This document shows positions 1-12,800 of a DNA stretch of 64,000 nucleotides, in pieces (within the stretch, counting starts at the first letter, position 1; each line of letters opens with the position of its first letter). The notes under the pieces were generated by a model. That model did no database searches. It saw only the letters and a program-made list of their open reading frames with translations, and had not been told where the DNA came from. The translations under genes and the position numbers were made by a program. The DNA is from Blasia pusilla (Eukaryota > Marchantiophyta > Marchantiopsida > Blasiales), in the NCBI GenBank assembly GCA_050084515.1, contig CM114274.1, forward strand, positions 19,096,001-19,160,000, written 5' to 3'.

Positions 1-240
1 ATAATTTTATTCACATGCAATTTATGTGTAAGGATGAAAAATCAATAATTTTCAAAAATATATTTTAAGTTATTTATTTTTAATTTTATCTAATAATATT
101 TTCTTTCAATTTTATTAAAAAAGGGAAATTTCTTAAGCTCAATTTGAAATTAAATTCTTAGAATTTCTTTCATCTTTTTCTCAAGTCTAAGAGATTTAGA
201 TGTAATTATCTATGAATATTTTATATAAATATTTATCTAA
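1..240. other. AT-rich non-coding flank
   Basis: Very AT-rich sequence with runs of A and T and no convincing reading frame. The far right end of the window has similar composition, so the gene-bearing DNA sits between AT-rich stretches. Confidence 0.6.
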
Positions 241-279
241 GAAGCGCACTCTTATTATATAAGAGTGCGCTTCTTAGAT
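235..279. repeat. Perfect 21-bp inverted repeat (hairpin)
   Basis: Arms 235-255 and 259-279 are exact reverse complements with a 3-nt centre. The arm core is AAGAAGCGCACTCTTAT. It is GC-richer than its AT-rich surroundings. It could be a fold-back repeat remnant or a small-RNA-like hairpin; nothing in the sequence decides between these. Confidence 0.85.
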
Positions 280-2226
280 TTGTGAAAACAAATTATCCAT
301 GCTATGCTACAGGAAGTAAGAATTTTGGGCTGTAGATGGTTACATCTGTACTGTTATGTATATGTGTCTCCTTCCACTTGGACAATACGTAGTGTAGCAC
401 TACTGGCCACGGAATACTACATTTAAACGGTTTGAAAAATGGGTCGGGAAAATAATCCTCCCGAGAGCAAACTTCCTGCCGTTCCACGTTTAGGATCTCT
501 CACTTCAAGGCTCAGAGGATGCGATGGGACCTGAGGAGAATCGTGGAAGGGTTTAGGGCTAATCTCTGATCTGTTCCTTTGCGGATCGGGGCGGAGCTAC
601 GGAGTTTGTCTATTTCGTACAGCTCACGCTAGACGTCTTCAGGGATTTCACACGAACTGAGCCGAATACGACGCGGAGGCGCAGCGTAATAGGGCTCCAA
701 GTTTTGGAGGCCCCATGTCCCGGTTACGGTGCTCTCTAGGTTAGACTAGGTTAAGACACTGTCCGTCGTCAATATACTTTCGGGGAGCTTTCGGGGAAGG
801 AGACGGTGCGCGTTCGACCGCAGCGGTCAGGTCCCATTCTAGGTACTCGATGACACAAGCGCTGCACCAGTATTATATGTACTGAATTGAAGTCTAGACT
901 TTCCGAAATCTGCTTGTACTGTGGCTAGATAGACCCTTGTGCTTATGACGACATCGACGGGACATCTCGCCAACTCTTCGGGCCAAAATAGGCTGTAATA
1001 CTGTGGACGAGATCGGCGCCCTGGGGAGTAGCGACTGCTCCAATGTCGTTCATCGTAGAGTCGCCAAGGTCGGATCAAGTGTATGTATGTATGCATTATA
1101 CTCCCCCGACCTGTCTCGCGATACGAAAGGATGTGCACGATTTAACCACTGAAAGATTTCGAATTCGCAGATAGGTGGAATCGGTCGTCGCATCAGTCGT
1201 CGGTTCCAGAAAGTCATATGATATGAATCTAACCCGATTACCTACAGATCGTTGATTAGCAGACGTTGTTTTGATGGAGATGTCCCACCGACTCTTCGGT
1301 AGCGGCTGTCATCTGTCTGGCTAAACGAGAGAGGAGACTCCGTCCGTCGTTAAATTTCGGGTCAACGTTCGTGGACCTCTGGCGTCACAGACGCGAGGAA
1401 GTTAACGGTACTCTACTGTAGGGGCCACTCATCCTCCTGAGCGCAACGTGAACTCGCGGAGCGCCACGCGCTCCGTTCGTGGATCTAGAGATGTGTCGTA
1501 GTCAAGTAAGTTGTAGTCGACGGAGGTAAGTCTGAACGCAGATTGACGGGCTTCTTCGTCTGTACGTACGTTCTTCATAAGAGATCAACGCGAGAGATTC
1601 TCAGAGACGGAGAGAGAATTCGAAACTACGTTAACATGACGATGGAGAATTTGAAATTTAGTTTCGTGACAGTGTCAGGTTGTGAAGTACAAGATTCAGA
1701 GTATTTGTTTTCTCCACGCGTGGCTCTGGTCTGGTGAATGAATCCAAAAGCCACCCATTTCGGTTTCATGATCACATCTACGTTGGAATCCGAAGTGGAA
1801 GATCGAGAGATTTAGATAGGAATTTTGAGAGTCTCACAGTTTCTTTCACCGTCATAACCATCCTGCAGTTAGCCGCACAAGGCTATGGACAGTTCCAGGT
1901 AGCTTAGCTTATACTACTTTCGATCGCTTGAATACGGTGCTGCAAGCTCGTAGCTAGACCATAGATACGTGATTGGGTCAAAGAGGGAAGCAGGCTAGAG
2001 AGAATGCTGTATTGTACCTATGGAGTGCGTGGACAGGACTCTGACACTTTGAAATATTGTTGTTGATGGATTTTCTGTGAGGAAACGTCGACCTGCTCAA
2101 GCTCGCGGCGGTCCGACCCGCCGTCCATGTGAATATTTCGTACAGAGTCTTCACGTTCGTCGACCGTGGCATTACCGATCTGTACCAGCTCATCCTTTGA
2201 AGATTTACCTCAACAGGTGTGTCGCG
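280..2226. other. Intergenic / upstream region, no gene identified
   Basis: Only short open frames on both strands and no recognisable domain. A donor-like GAG|GTAAGT lies near 1524-1530 and could belong to an untranslated first exon of the coiled-coil gene at 2227, but no matching acceptor was established. Confidence 0.4.
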
Positions 2227-4233
2227 ATGGACAAGCCGAGGAGTGACCGCAATACGGTCTTAAGTCACTGGAATGATAATTTGCTTGCACTGGCCAATGT
2301 CAGCGATAACGTTGCCAGAGGTAGAAATAGTGGGGCCTCTCCTCTTTTGGGTGTGAAAATGCCTATAAGCTCTCAAAGCAATCCAACCTTGTTTCCGAAT
2401 CCGGTTGATCGACTGCCGATGTGTCCGTTGATTTCTACTCGCAAAGCTAGGAGTGAGGCGGCAGATGAAGTTAGAAAGGTGGAGGAGGCTATAGAGCCAG
2501 AGTCGCATGAACAGTGGGAATGGGGACAAAAGCTACCTCCGGACGCACGTCTGGAATCGGAGGAATCCCAGCGACGGTCGAGGAAGGTGATGGCAGCTAC
2601 TCGTAGAATCGCTCCCCGTAAATTACGAGTACCGATTGACGTTGAGAGCGTACCGGAATGTGAAGACGCCATCCCTGTCGGGGATCCCGGCTACAGCAAC
2701 GATCTGGAGGATGTTGAACAGACTGCATTGGCGTTGGTTGAGGTTTCAGAAGGAACTGGTGGAAAGTGTCAGGATAATCATTTCCAGGCGATGTCGAGCT
2801 CGAAGGGTTTGGGAGAGAGTTCAGAACTTGAGCGACCAGAAAAGAGTAGATGGATGGGCCGTCGGAGCATCGACGAGTTGGAACGAGCACTGGAGACCAG
2901 CGAAAAAGAATGTTCGGCGATGCGCGTGAGAGAAGAGAAGGCCCAAGCTGCTTTACTGGCGATGACGAAGGAGTGCGCAGAGCTTGAAGCTAGTCTTCGA
3001 GCCACGAAAGAACAACGCGACGAATTGTGCAGGAGAGAAGAAGAGATAGAGGAGGGTCTGAAGGAAAGGCGGGAGGAATTTACTAAATTGCGTCTCCGAA
3101 AGAAGAAGGTTGGATGGAAGTGTTCAAGTCTTCGCCGTCAAATGAGGATCATGGAAGAAAATTATGATGCTCTGGGGCTCAGTGACAAGGACAAAGAAAC
3201 AACCATAACGACATTGAGATGCGAGCTCGCTGAATTGCGCAACAAAGAAACACAAGCTCAAACACAGATTGTCTCTATGGCCACTCGACTCAACGAAGTA
3301 GAAGGCCAGAGGAAAGTTCTGGAGGATCTGCTGGTGTTGGTAGAGATTAAATTTATGCTCCTTTTGGGAGAAAAGAGTCCTTCCTTTAGAACATCAGAAG
3401 GCGAACGCCAAACGACGTCGCCTGTCCTGTTCGAGCTGCTCGAGAAGGTGAGAGCGGAATTACTGAAGCTATGCCGGAAAGGAGACCCCACCGGATGTAT
3501 CGAAGTGCTTCATTTTAAAACTCCAGGTTCGAGAGGAGGGGCCGAGGTATCCACAGTCTCCCGGGTGAACCATGCTCCTGTCCATCCTCGCGCAGCTGTG
3601 GGAGCATTGGATGGTCCTACTCCTTGGTTAGCTCCTCATAACTCCACCCTACAGACTTCCGCTTGGCTCTCCGGTCGACCTCAGTATCTAGACAAGGGTG
3701 CGCGAGAATTCAGCGGCCTAAATGCGACATCAGCCCGTGCCGATACTCTTCATGAAAGAGTTGGATTCGCGGCTCCGCTGGACCTGGCTCTTCAAATGAG
3801 TTCAGGACTTGCAAAGGGTGCGAATGGATTATTCGAAGGATCTTCGTCAGCCGTTCCAGACGGAATGCCACAGGGAGACACTCCGACAAACCCGGAGGCC
3901 AGGAAACGAAATGATCTCGCTGTCGTCGACGACATCGCCTTCGGCGAGAGATATGCCTTTCATTTGAGGAGAGGGAGCCCTGCAGAGCTTTTGCCGCCGG
4001 GCGATTCAGAGAAGGATGCCCCAGCGCCCGGGTCGCCTATCTTCCCGTTGGCCCGGCGCGGTCCGGAGGAGAAACGACACATCCGTCGATCCGGAGCCGA
4101 CGACATTTCCATTCCCCGGGGCCCGGGCACCAAGTCTACGAGTCGGCGAAAACGACTGAGGCGCAAGTCGACCAACTTCCAGGATGCTACTGCCGCTACA
4201 GATTCAGCTGCTCTGCATGACTACCATGCATAA
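2227..4233 (+). CDS. Unrecognised coiled-coil protein, 668 aa
   Basis: Long uninterrupted frame ending in TAA at 4231-4233. The ATG at 2227 has a good plant context (GCGATGGAC). The frame stays open upstream to 2077 but has no earlier ATG, so 2227 is chosen; an upstream exon is possible. Roughly residues 220-380 are strongly charged heptad-like sequence (for example ELERALETSEKECSAM and LRRQMRIMEENYDALGLS), predicting a coiled coil. The N-terminal third is acidic and the C-terminal part is Pro/Gly/Ser/Arg-rich and probably disordered, ending in an Arg/Lys-rich patch that could act as a nuclear signal. I see no signal peptide, membrane segment or catalytic motif. A role as a structural or scaffold protein is inference only. 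The unbroken length makes a chance frame very unlikely. Confidence 0.7.
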   Translation: MDKPRSDRNTVLSHWNDNLLALANVSDNVARGRNSGASPLLGVKMPISSQSNPTLFPNPVDRLPMCPLISTRKARSEAADEVRKVEEAIEPESHEQWEWGQKLPPDARLESEESQRRSRKVMAATRRIAPRKLRVPIDVESVPECEDAIPVGDPGYSNDLEDVEQTALALVEVSEGTGGKCQDNHFQAMSSSKGLGESSELERPEKSRWMGRRSIDELERALETSEKECSAMRVREEKAQAALLAMTKECAELEASLRATKEQRDELCRREEEIEEGLKERREEFTKLRLRKKKVGWKCSSLRRQMRIMEENYDALGLSDKDKETTITTLRCELAELRNKETQAQTQIVSMATRLNEVEGQRKVLEDLLVLVEIKFMLLLGEKSPSFRTSEGERQTTSPVLFELLEKVRAELLKLCRKGDPTGCIEVLHFKTPGSRGGAEVSTVSRVNHAPVHPRAAVGALDGPTPWLAPHNSTLQTSAWLSGRPQYLDKGAREFSGLNATSARADTLHERVGFAAPLDLALQMSSGLAKGANGLFEGSSSAVPDGMPQGDTPTNPEARKRNDLAVVDDIAFGERYAFHLRRGSPAELLPPGDSEKDAPAPGSPIFPLARRGPEEKRHIRRSGADDISIPRGPGTKSTSRRKRLRRKSTNFQDATAATDSAALHDYHA

Positions 4234-7200
4234 TTAAGGTTGACACGAGTGAAAGTGGAGCTAGATCTTTTTCTCGTTGGCGTTTGAAGATTTCTAAGAC
4301 TTGGCATGAGAACAGCATCAAACGCGATGTCTAAGCTGGCCAGCGGTGTTCCAGCGGATGTGATACACATCTTCGAACAAAGTTTGATGTATATACGTAC
4401 GTCGTTTGAGTAAACTTGGACTTTTTTCTCTTTCATTTGGATTTCATTACCCTGAATGCAAGTAGACCTACAACCATCCCATGTGTTGTTACATGTCGCG
4501 AGGCTGCCATTCTGAGATCTGGTAGATCTCCAAGTGTTTTGCATGTCTTCTCATTATGAACTTGTATATATATAGTCATTTTTTCCCCCAATTACCCTGA
4601 GCTAATGGACTGGAAGTAGACCCATGTGTTGTCGCTTTGAAGTCGCAGGCCTCCGCATCCGAGATCTGCTGGACTTCGAAATGTTTTGCACGTCCCCTCA
4701 TCGTGAACTCGTACGCAGTGTTTTCCCGATTCATAAGTCTAACTCGAGGAAAACCTGCAGCGCACGTCAACTTTTGTAGTAGAACACGTTTTGTACGCTA
4801 GACATCTACATTTTACGGAAGGTAGTACGAAGAGGAAGTCGCTTGCAATCGTTTGCATGGGTGTTACTTTGGCGTTCATCGCATAAATCCTTCCCGCCCG
4901 AGATTGCTCCCTTCACTGCGAAATTACGAGCTTGTTCGCATTCGTTTTCAGATACACCAAGAGACCATTCAAGTTACCGAACTTATGGACGGGTGGCAGG
5001 CTTGCTGTCGGCATGGCTATTTGAAACCTGTCGATCAGAATTTTTATCACATGCACCCGTTTCTTTTGAAGATTTCGGTAATATGATGTCAACTTTGCGA
5101 TCGATAATAATCGAAAATTCTTTTCATTGGACACATGTGCACAAAAACTTAGTTCCAGACAGAATTAAACTACAACGTGCTGTAGTGATGTTCGTATTCA
5201 TATATCTTATCCTACGAAAGGAAACCATTCTCGGACTATGCAGCTTCTTCGAGCCAGCCGATACTTTCAGGTAAGTAACTATCTGCTTGAAGTAGCCCCT
5301 GGGGAGCGGAATCATGGTTGCCCAGTATCTTCGAACTTAGCACGATCTAGAGATGATGCAACAATCAAAACCAGGTACGTATACGTCTGCCTTGGGGCTT
5401 CCTTAATCATCTTAGGTCCATTTCCAGTTTTGGCTTTTGCAATATGAACTCATATATCACACCACCCGTAGGCAGAAAATCGAATTCCATCACCATCATC
5501 CAATTTATTTCAAACTTACACAAAATTGGTCATCCTGATTGAGTAAGAGTTTAGACTTGTGTATTTGACCTCCTGTACCGACAGTACGAGCGTGGGTGAT
5601 AAATGTGTGCTCTGAAGGGTAGGTCTGCACAGCGATCAACGTATTTGGTGATGTCAATTTAAGCTTCCCGAGATATGTCCAGAGCTAGACGTGCTAAACC
5701 TCCTCAAATTGGGCCTCCCTACTGGATAAGGACTCTAGACTTAGATCTGTTGTTTCACGAACATTCCTGCCAAATGATCTGCACCCATGGGTCTGCACTC
5801 TGGACAGGACTCTTGAAAGCCTAGACCGAACGTGTCCGCGTAGCATTAGAGTACTCCCGAGACACCTCCGATCGCCGATCACACTCGAAATATCACATCA
5901 GAAGATGTGTGTTGCCAGTTTCCGGACGATGCTGATGTTACAACTTGACTGTTGCAAGTCACCGTACTTCACAGACTCGGGGTGGTCACAAGCGCACTCA
6001 CGTATTTCCTTAGGCACCTTGTTGAGGTAAATTGTTAGGAGTACCTTGAGCAGTTGCAAAGTTGTGTGAAACGCATATTACAGGAGTCCAATGGTCATAC
6101 CGTCAAATCGATCTGGTGTTAAAGTCTCCATCCATTGAAACGTCTCCTCGATACACCCCATATATCGTCGTTCCAACCTCTTGCAATGTGAACAGCATCG
6201 TCTGTAGCGATCTGATTAGCTTTTATGGTGACTTTTATTTGCAAGTCCCTGCCAGGCTCCTGCTCCTTATTGAGGAGTTTTTCATCGTCCAAGTTCTGCC
6301 GCCGGATTAATAAGACCGAAACTAGCCTGAAGCATGTGATGATCGGCCTTTGCTACTGTTGCAATTGGGACAACTTCGTCGGATGCCAGCATCTTCCTGG
6401 ACTGATTCTCTAAAAAATTGTCCTCACAACTTCCAAGCAGATATGCAATTAGTCAAAGCTCATCACGAGAGGAAGAGGAAGGGGCGGGGAAGATCTTTAG
6501 CATGTACTCCATCGAAAAGCAACAAACTAGCTACTTTCACACTGGTAACGACATGGAATTGTGTCAAATTTCAAATCCCCGTATGATTTCTATTGAAACA
6601 TGATCTGTTACAGAGACTCGAACTTGTTAAGCTTCCCCCAGCCCGCCATGAGTAGAACAGGTCAGCAGAGCCAACGGTTATCCGGGAAACACCGGGGACT
6701 TTATTGAGAATTTAGAAAGTCCTTTGGCTACTAATCCCGGTCCTGTATGTGTGAAGGAGCGCGTTATAGCAAAGCGGTTGTGGCTCCATACATGTCTCCC
6801 ACAGTTTACAGTCTTGAGCATTTTGAATCCCGCTCTCTCTAGTATTGAGTCCCCGCAGATCTACATAGTTAGAATCCTGTTCCCCGAATTTCGAGCATGG
6901 GACTGAGAGTGATCGAGCCTCTTTTTGCAGAGATACCCTAAACTTTCGGGAGTGAGTGAGCATGTTCTTGCATTTGAGCATTCATGGGGACTCCTCTACA
7001 CATGCGTAGTGGAGTCAGGACTAGGGAAGTCCGATTCCAAGAGCAAATTTAAGAATTGCGAATACGATTTTGTGCAGGTGTGACCTACCTTCCTTGCCAT
7101 CGATGCCCTTCCAAATTTTTGGTTAGGGCTTTCGCTCTCCCGTTGACAGCATTTCGTACGGGATATATTTCCTGCAGTTTCCAATTGCAGAGAGTTCTAA

Positions 7201-7349
7201 TAATGATAGGCTTCTCGTGATCTTCTCAGACTGTTTGAAAACGTACACGAACTAAATAAAAAAAATCTGGATTGAAAATGCATCGCAGGACGCTGAGGAC
7301 TTCCTGACGAAGCTGAGCTCAGAATAATCTCCGAGCTTAGCTTGAAAAC

Positions 7350-7369
7350 CCGCTAGTCAGAGCTAGCGG
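7350..7369. repeat. Short hairpin followed by a T run
   Basis: CCGCTAG at 7350-7356 pairs with CTAGCGG at 7363-7369 around a 6-nt loop, with AAAA before and TTTTTT after. The shape resembles a bacterial terminator, but in this plant context it is only a small hairpin. Confidence 0.4.
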
Positions 7370-9191
7370 ATTTTTTCTTCTCCTTCATATATCCAAAATT
7401 CCGGAAGATTGCAATATCTGAGAACTTCAAATTCTCTCCCGATTAGTGCTGACAGCCGTGATACAGAAGTGTTTGAAAATACAGATCAGTATGGGGCATG
7501 CACACCTCATATTACTACTGACAGGATCAGATAGAAAGGTAAATTGTAGCCTCAGGAACGAAGATCTACTGGGACTCAATGTCCTGGAGGGTACGTGTGC
7601 GAGCAAAGACGCTTACTAGTTCCAACACGGCCGAAGTAGTCGTGCTCTGAGAAAATGCTCTTACAGCTCTTGCCTAACTGCTTCACCTGGTTTTACTGGA
7701 ACTAAACTTGCAGTGATCAGCACAACAGAAGATTAGGGAAGATTCGTTTTTCAGTAGTAACAATCTAGGAACTGTCGAATATTTGCAAAACGTTTTCCTT
7801 ATGAGTGACTGTATCAAACTCTGCGCTTAAGAGAAACTTCTGACCCCACTCATGATTTTACTAGGTTCATTCATTTGACAGCCCTTAGGGTTTAGGGTTG
7901 AGATTCTCAATTCTCCCCAAGCCGACATCTTCCTGTATTTTCCAAGCAAATGTTTCCTATCTTCCTGTAGTTGTCAGGTTGAATTCTTTTTCGATTCTCA
8001 GGATCAATACTTCGCACCTGCAAATCTTCAAATTCTCAGGTGGTATCGATTTGATCTCCGCAGTGGCATTCCATCGCGTCGATTGCTGGTGTCCACTTCG
8101 GCGGGGAGGAAATCAGATAGACGCAAAGAGGTCGACCGCAACTTTCTGTTAATGCGGTCCAATTACAAATCCCTTGCCATTTGGATATAGTTCCAAATCT
8201 TACGAGGGGACAACTACGGGGTCTGTTGCACGATTGACGTTAAAGTGAGAATTTCATCCGGAGACATCTCTTGGATTCAGATATAATTCTGTTCCTTTTG
8301 AATTTCCTTCGCCAATGAGCGGAAGTTGGGAACCGGGATTCAATTTGACATTCTGAAGAAATATCTCCGACTCCACTTCGCTTAGTCGCATGTTTCCTAA
8401 CTCAAGAGTCCAATCCTTCCTTTTATCCTTTCCCTACGGAGAGAGTAACTCTGTCCCATGCCAAAGTCATCACTGACTCGACTATCCTAAACTATATGTC
8501 TTCTTTATTCACATCTACACCAATCCAATAAGATTACTGCTTGCCCTCCACTTTGCGCAGGCGGACCATCGTTTGTTGAACACGCGTTTATTGGAAATGA
8601 TGTTGGAGAGCTGCGGCCGGGCTTCAGTTCTCCGGTTCAAGAGAACTTGGAATCGTCGAAAGCTAACGAGCGCTGGACGTCTACGGCGCTTGTGATGGAA
8701 GGTTTATGACGGTGTCCTAGAAACCGGCTCAGACTCCAGGAGAATCCGAGCAGGCAGTTGAATGGAAGAAATGTGTGAGTGTCGCACACCTAGACCTTCG
8801 CATTCTGTGTATGGCTATCGTCTTTACATGTGAGATCAGGGAAAAAATAGAGATCTGGAACAACAAGAAGTCATAAAAGAATAGCATAAACAAATTCAGT
8901 TCATGGCATGCCCGTGCCATTAAGAAAAATCCTTCCCACACGCCCCGTTTAAGACGAAAGAGGTGTGTGTACTGACTGACATACACACGTTTATGTGGTG
9001 ATGTGTGGCGACACGACAAAAAGTTGATTGAATCACTCCGTGAGGAAGCAAAATGGAAGGCAAAGCGATCACAACTGAAATCATCCGCAATTCCATTAAG
9101 GTAACCATCAATCTGAAAAATTGTGCGCAAAATGGTGATCGAATGTCCGACTTGAAACGTTGAAGAGTCTGTTTTGTGTGTCGGAAACTCT

Positions 9192-9228
9192 TGCCGCTTC
9201 TTTCACAAACTTTGTGAAAGAAGCGGCA
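9192..9228. repeat. Near-perfect 37-nt palindrome (18-bp arms)
   Basis: Arms 9192-9209 and 9211-9228 are exact reverse complements around one central base (arm TGCCGCTTCTTTCACAAA). No gene overlaps it. Origin unknown. Confidence 0.85.
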
Positions 9229-9866
9229 CAATCGGTTGGAGTCGGCTTGAATTGGTTTTGATTTGTGGACAGACAGATGGCGTTCATCTATGAACAGATG
9301 ACCAACTCCAAACCTGCGCTAGTCTGACATTACCATTGAATCTATGATTGTGTAATCTAGACTAGAGTAGACAAGCTTATGTTGTTTCTTGCGTAGCACT
9401 TAAGACAGGAGACGTATCTTGAAAAACTATGGCTACCCTTGGTCTTAAGCAAAATGCAATCTCTGGAAATCCACCTTTCGGAAACTCGAATATCCATTTA
9501 GCTTCCTTTGCATTTTATTGCTCGGCCCTCTAAAATTGAAGGACTTATAATCGTGCTTCACCTTCGATTCAGCAAACTGAAGTATCTATGTCCAATTATG
9601 ATCAGCAAATATCTACAAGATCCTGAATCATGTATATTTTTTTCTATCGCCATAGTCTAATCCTTTTGTTTAGGCGTCACCTGAATTCATGTACTCAAAG
9701 CACTCCTGCACCAGAAAGAAATACTGTGTTCGTGTTGCTTGACTCACTTACTCAAGCGATCATAAACATCAGATGTTTACATCTCCACAAGCCATTCATG
9801 AAACATCTACAGTTTCGGGTGACGGTGAAGTCTACGTAGGGATGTAACACCTGACCTGCGATTCAG

Positions 9867-12800
9867 GTGGAAGGTCTTGTTGCCGAAGTTTGTGAAGAAC
9901 GCAAAAGGACAATACCCTTGAAGCTCGTCACCTGCCTTGAGTTCTCCTTCAGAAGTAAGCGTGGCCTCTGAAATCTTACTGTCTTTTCTAACATTTCTCC
10001 TCTCGCCGAAACTTTCCTCGACTTGCTTAGTAAGGCTAGAAACAAATGAAGATCTGTAGACGTTCTAGATTCATTTCTCCTGAAAAGTTCTTTATTCTCG
10101 TAAAGAAGCTTTCTATATTTACTGGTGATTGTCTTGTGCAGACATCAAGGAGATCAACTACCTGATCGGATTCGAGTCCCTCACTAAACTACTTCTCGAC
10201 AATAACCACTTATCTAAGATTGAGAACTTGTCCCATCTCACGACTCTTACTCAGCTCGGTGGGTCTCTTCTTATCACCATCCTCGATGTTCATTTCCGAT
10301 GAATATAATCGAGTCTCTGAACCCCATAGACTTGATTGGCTGTAAGGCTTTTCTTCAACATGCGAGGCTGTAATAAGGTTCATTTTCTAGAACTTGCACG
10401 TCTATAATATGCCCTCGTATTGACTATCTTCCTCAAACGAAAACTACTTGACCGAGGGAAACCGTGAGAAAATCTAATAAGCCTTTAGTTGATAGCTGCC
10501 GCCTGCTCCCCTCCAGATTTGTCTTTCAACCAAATCACGAAGATTGAAGGCCTTGAGACACTCACAAGACTTGTAGATCTGTCCCTGTATAGTAACAAAA
10601 TTGAGAAACTTGAAGGCCTTGAAACTCTCGAAGATATCGTCTCACTTTCTCTTGGAAATAACCTTCTTAAGGAGTTGGAAGAGGTACAACTCCCACCTTA
10701 CCAAACATTGAAAGTGGTCTATTCATACCCTACAAGAACGTGTAGACGTTCAAATTGATTCTCAATGCTTACAATACTTTTTTTGCTACAATTTAATTAA
10801 ATTCGATCCAAAAATTCGATTATAAAAAACGGAGCTATTCTAAGGGTTCAGCGTGAAATCGGGATGGGCAGCTTTACAACTATCTATCTATGGAGCTGAG
10901 AAAGAGTAATCAGCCTAGGGATTTCTGATCATGGAGAAAAAATTCAGATGCAGCTACCGCTTGAATACGTATTCACAGGATTCTTATCTCTTACACACAA
11001 CCGATCAGGTTTCGTATCTTCGGAAGTTCCGCAAGATCAGGCTTCTCTGTCTTGATGGCAATCCGATCTCCAAGGTATAGCATTCGATCTCTTTCTCCTG
11101 ATCTCAACACCTTTTAGAGTGTGAGTACCGGCGAGTACAGCTCAAAGGTCTCATTCTCTGGCCGCACAGAATGTTTGAAGATTGTAAGGAGGAAATATTG
11201 CGAAATTCATGGCGGGATTAACGACTTCTCAAAATGTCAGGAAAAAGCCCAACTCGAGCATTTACGACGTGTTCGTTTTTCCAGGACCCCGAATATCGAC
11301 TTTATGTTATTGCCTTCATGCGGGATCTTCTGTACTTAGATCACAAACTTTGCTTCAAGAAGCAGGTAATGGTCTGTTGCACTTTGTTAGTATTTCCAGA
11401 GACTACAGTTTTAGCCTTGTGCGATCAGTTTCCCAAAATTCCATAAGTTAACGACACAGTATCGAACTCAAAAGAGAGTGCTGTGAGTTGTTCGACTACC
11501 GGGCATCGTCTTGCATGATTAGACATAAACGAATTCGTTGAAGTACTACTCCACCCACCTAAGGTTGAGGTCTTTATTGGGGGGCACCCCGAGTGAAATC
11601 GGTCATTCGAGTAAAATTGAATGAAAATCTTGATTTTCTTATGGAGAAATTTCATGTCCAAAAATCCGATAGGATCACCATACCACGCTATTCCCACTAG
11701 TCTGATACTCAATCCCGTGAATACCACGGGTAATGGCTTTGGAGTAGATCGCCAAAGCAAAGGAGCAGTATCAGGATGAATTGCAGGAGTTGAAGGAGAA
11801 GGAGATTCAAGAAGACATCGACATCAAAGACCGGATTTCGAAGAGAACAGAAAAAGAGCTGCACCAGGTGACAAGCAATTTCAACTAAAATCCTGTCTAT
11901 ATAGGCTCATACATTCTTATCGGAGTGAGGCTATTATTGTATGCACACTCACTCACTATTCATTGTCAGAGTTTTTGTCAACAGTTTTCTTTCCCAGGCC
12001 AATATTTGTGGTCAAATGGCATCAATACCCCAACAAAAGACACAGATGTTATCTTGGTAACTTGGATCAAATCTTCACCATCTAAAAAGTCTTCTTGGCT
12101 TGAATCATCCTTTTGTTCTCCGATGGAGAAATTTGTCTTGATAACTCGTTTACTACTCCTGGTTATCAATTTTGGATTTCTCAGATGCTGGAACACATTC
12201 GTACAGAAGGCGGTCCAGATGCAGAGGACTTTGTTTTGTCGGACACAGATGAGACGGAAGAGGACCCGCATAAATGTCCGACAAAACAAAGGGCAAATAA
12301 GATCAACTCTGCTTTCAAAGACCTCACATTCGTAAAACTCTCTGCGGTGACCTATTGCAGTTGGTGGTTTTTGAGTTGGTTTCAGCTTTATAACGTTCTT
12401 AGAACAAGTACAGTGACTCTTCTGTGGATGGTAACCTGAGCAGAAAGCAAACTTGGACAAACTGGACGTCCTCTTCGATGAAATGCTTGCTGAGGATCCT
12501 GAGTATCCAAAATTGAGTGAAGTATCAACCCTCCTTGAAGCGCTCGACGAGTATTGATCAAACCTTGTTTGATTATCAGTACTACATGCCGAATTTATCA
12601 CGCACATGTCCTAAGAAAAGATGCCTGCCCCAGAAGTCTACATACCACTGTAAAAAAACTGAGTTCCAGCACCTGAGATCGGCTCCGTAATAGCACATCA
12701 GATTTCTCCCGCTCAGCGATATGTCTGGTCTCTATTAACTTCATATGGCCAAGGAGATCCTGATGATCAGTTGATGCCTGAGTAGAAGAAATCAGAAATT

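Larger units (their letters stand above)
4234..9866. other. Region without an assigned gene
   Basis: Mixed-composition sequence with many short frames. A few exon-like pieces occur. Near 5238-5372, two open stretches end in donor-like CAG|GTAAGT and CAG|GTACGT. At 8561-8700, an open stretch follows an acceptor-like GCGCAG and precedes a GT. An open stretch at 8245-8317 ends in TGA. None joins into a recognisable protein, so I do not call a gene. Hairpins lie at 7350-7369 and 9192-9228. The unseen first exon(s) of DRC3 should lie towards the right end. Confidence 0.4.

Noticed and set aside
7350-7376. Rho-independent terminator
   Set aside because: The hairpin-plus-T shape is present, but the window is clearly eukaryotic nuclear DNA.
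7885-7897. Interstitial telomere repeat (TTAGGGTTTAGGG)
   Set aside because: Only two units; short telo-box-like motifs occur commonly in plant promoters and do not show a telomeric origin.
12113-12439. Acidic plus-strand frame as an extra DRC3 exon
   Set aside because: The exons ending 11867 and starting 12444 join directly in phase 0 and give continuous family-like sequence, so no extra exon is needed.
11978-12607. A 209-codon minus-strand frame overlapping DRC3
   Set aside because: It spans a DRC3 intron, the 17-bp inverted repeat and a DRC3 exon in antisense; the plus-strand exons join in phase and match a known family.
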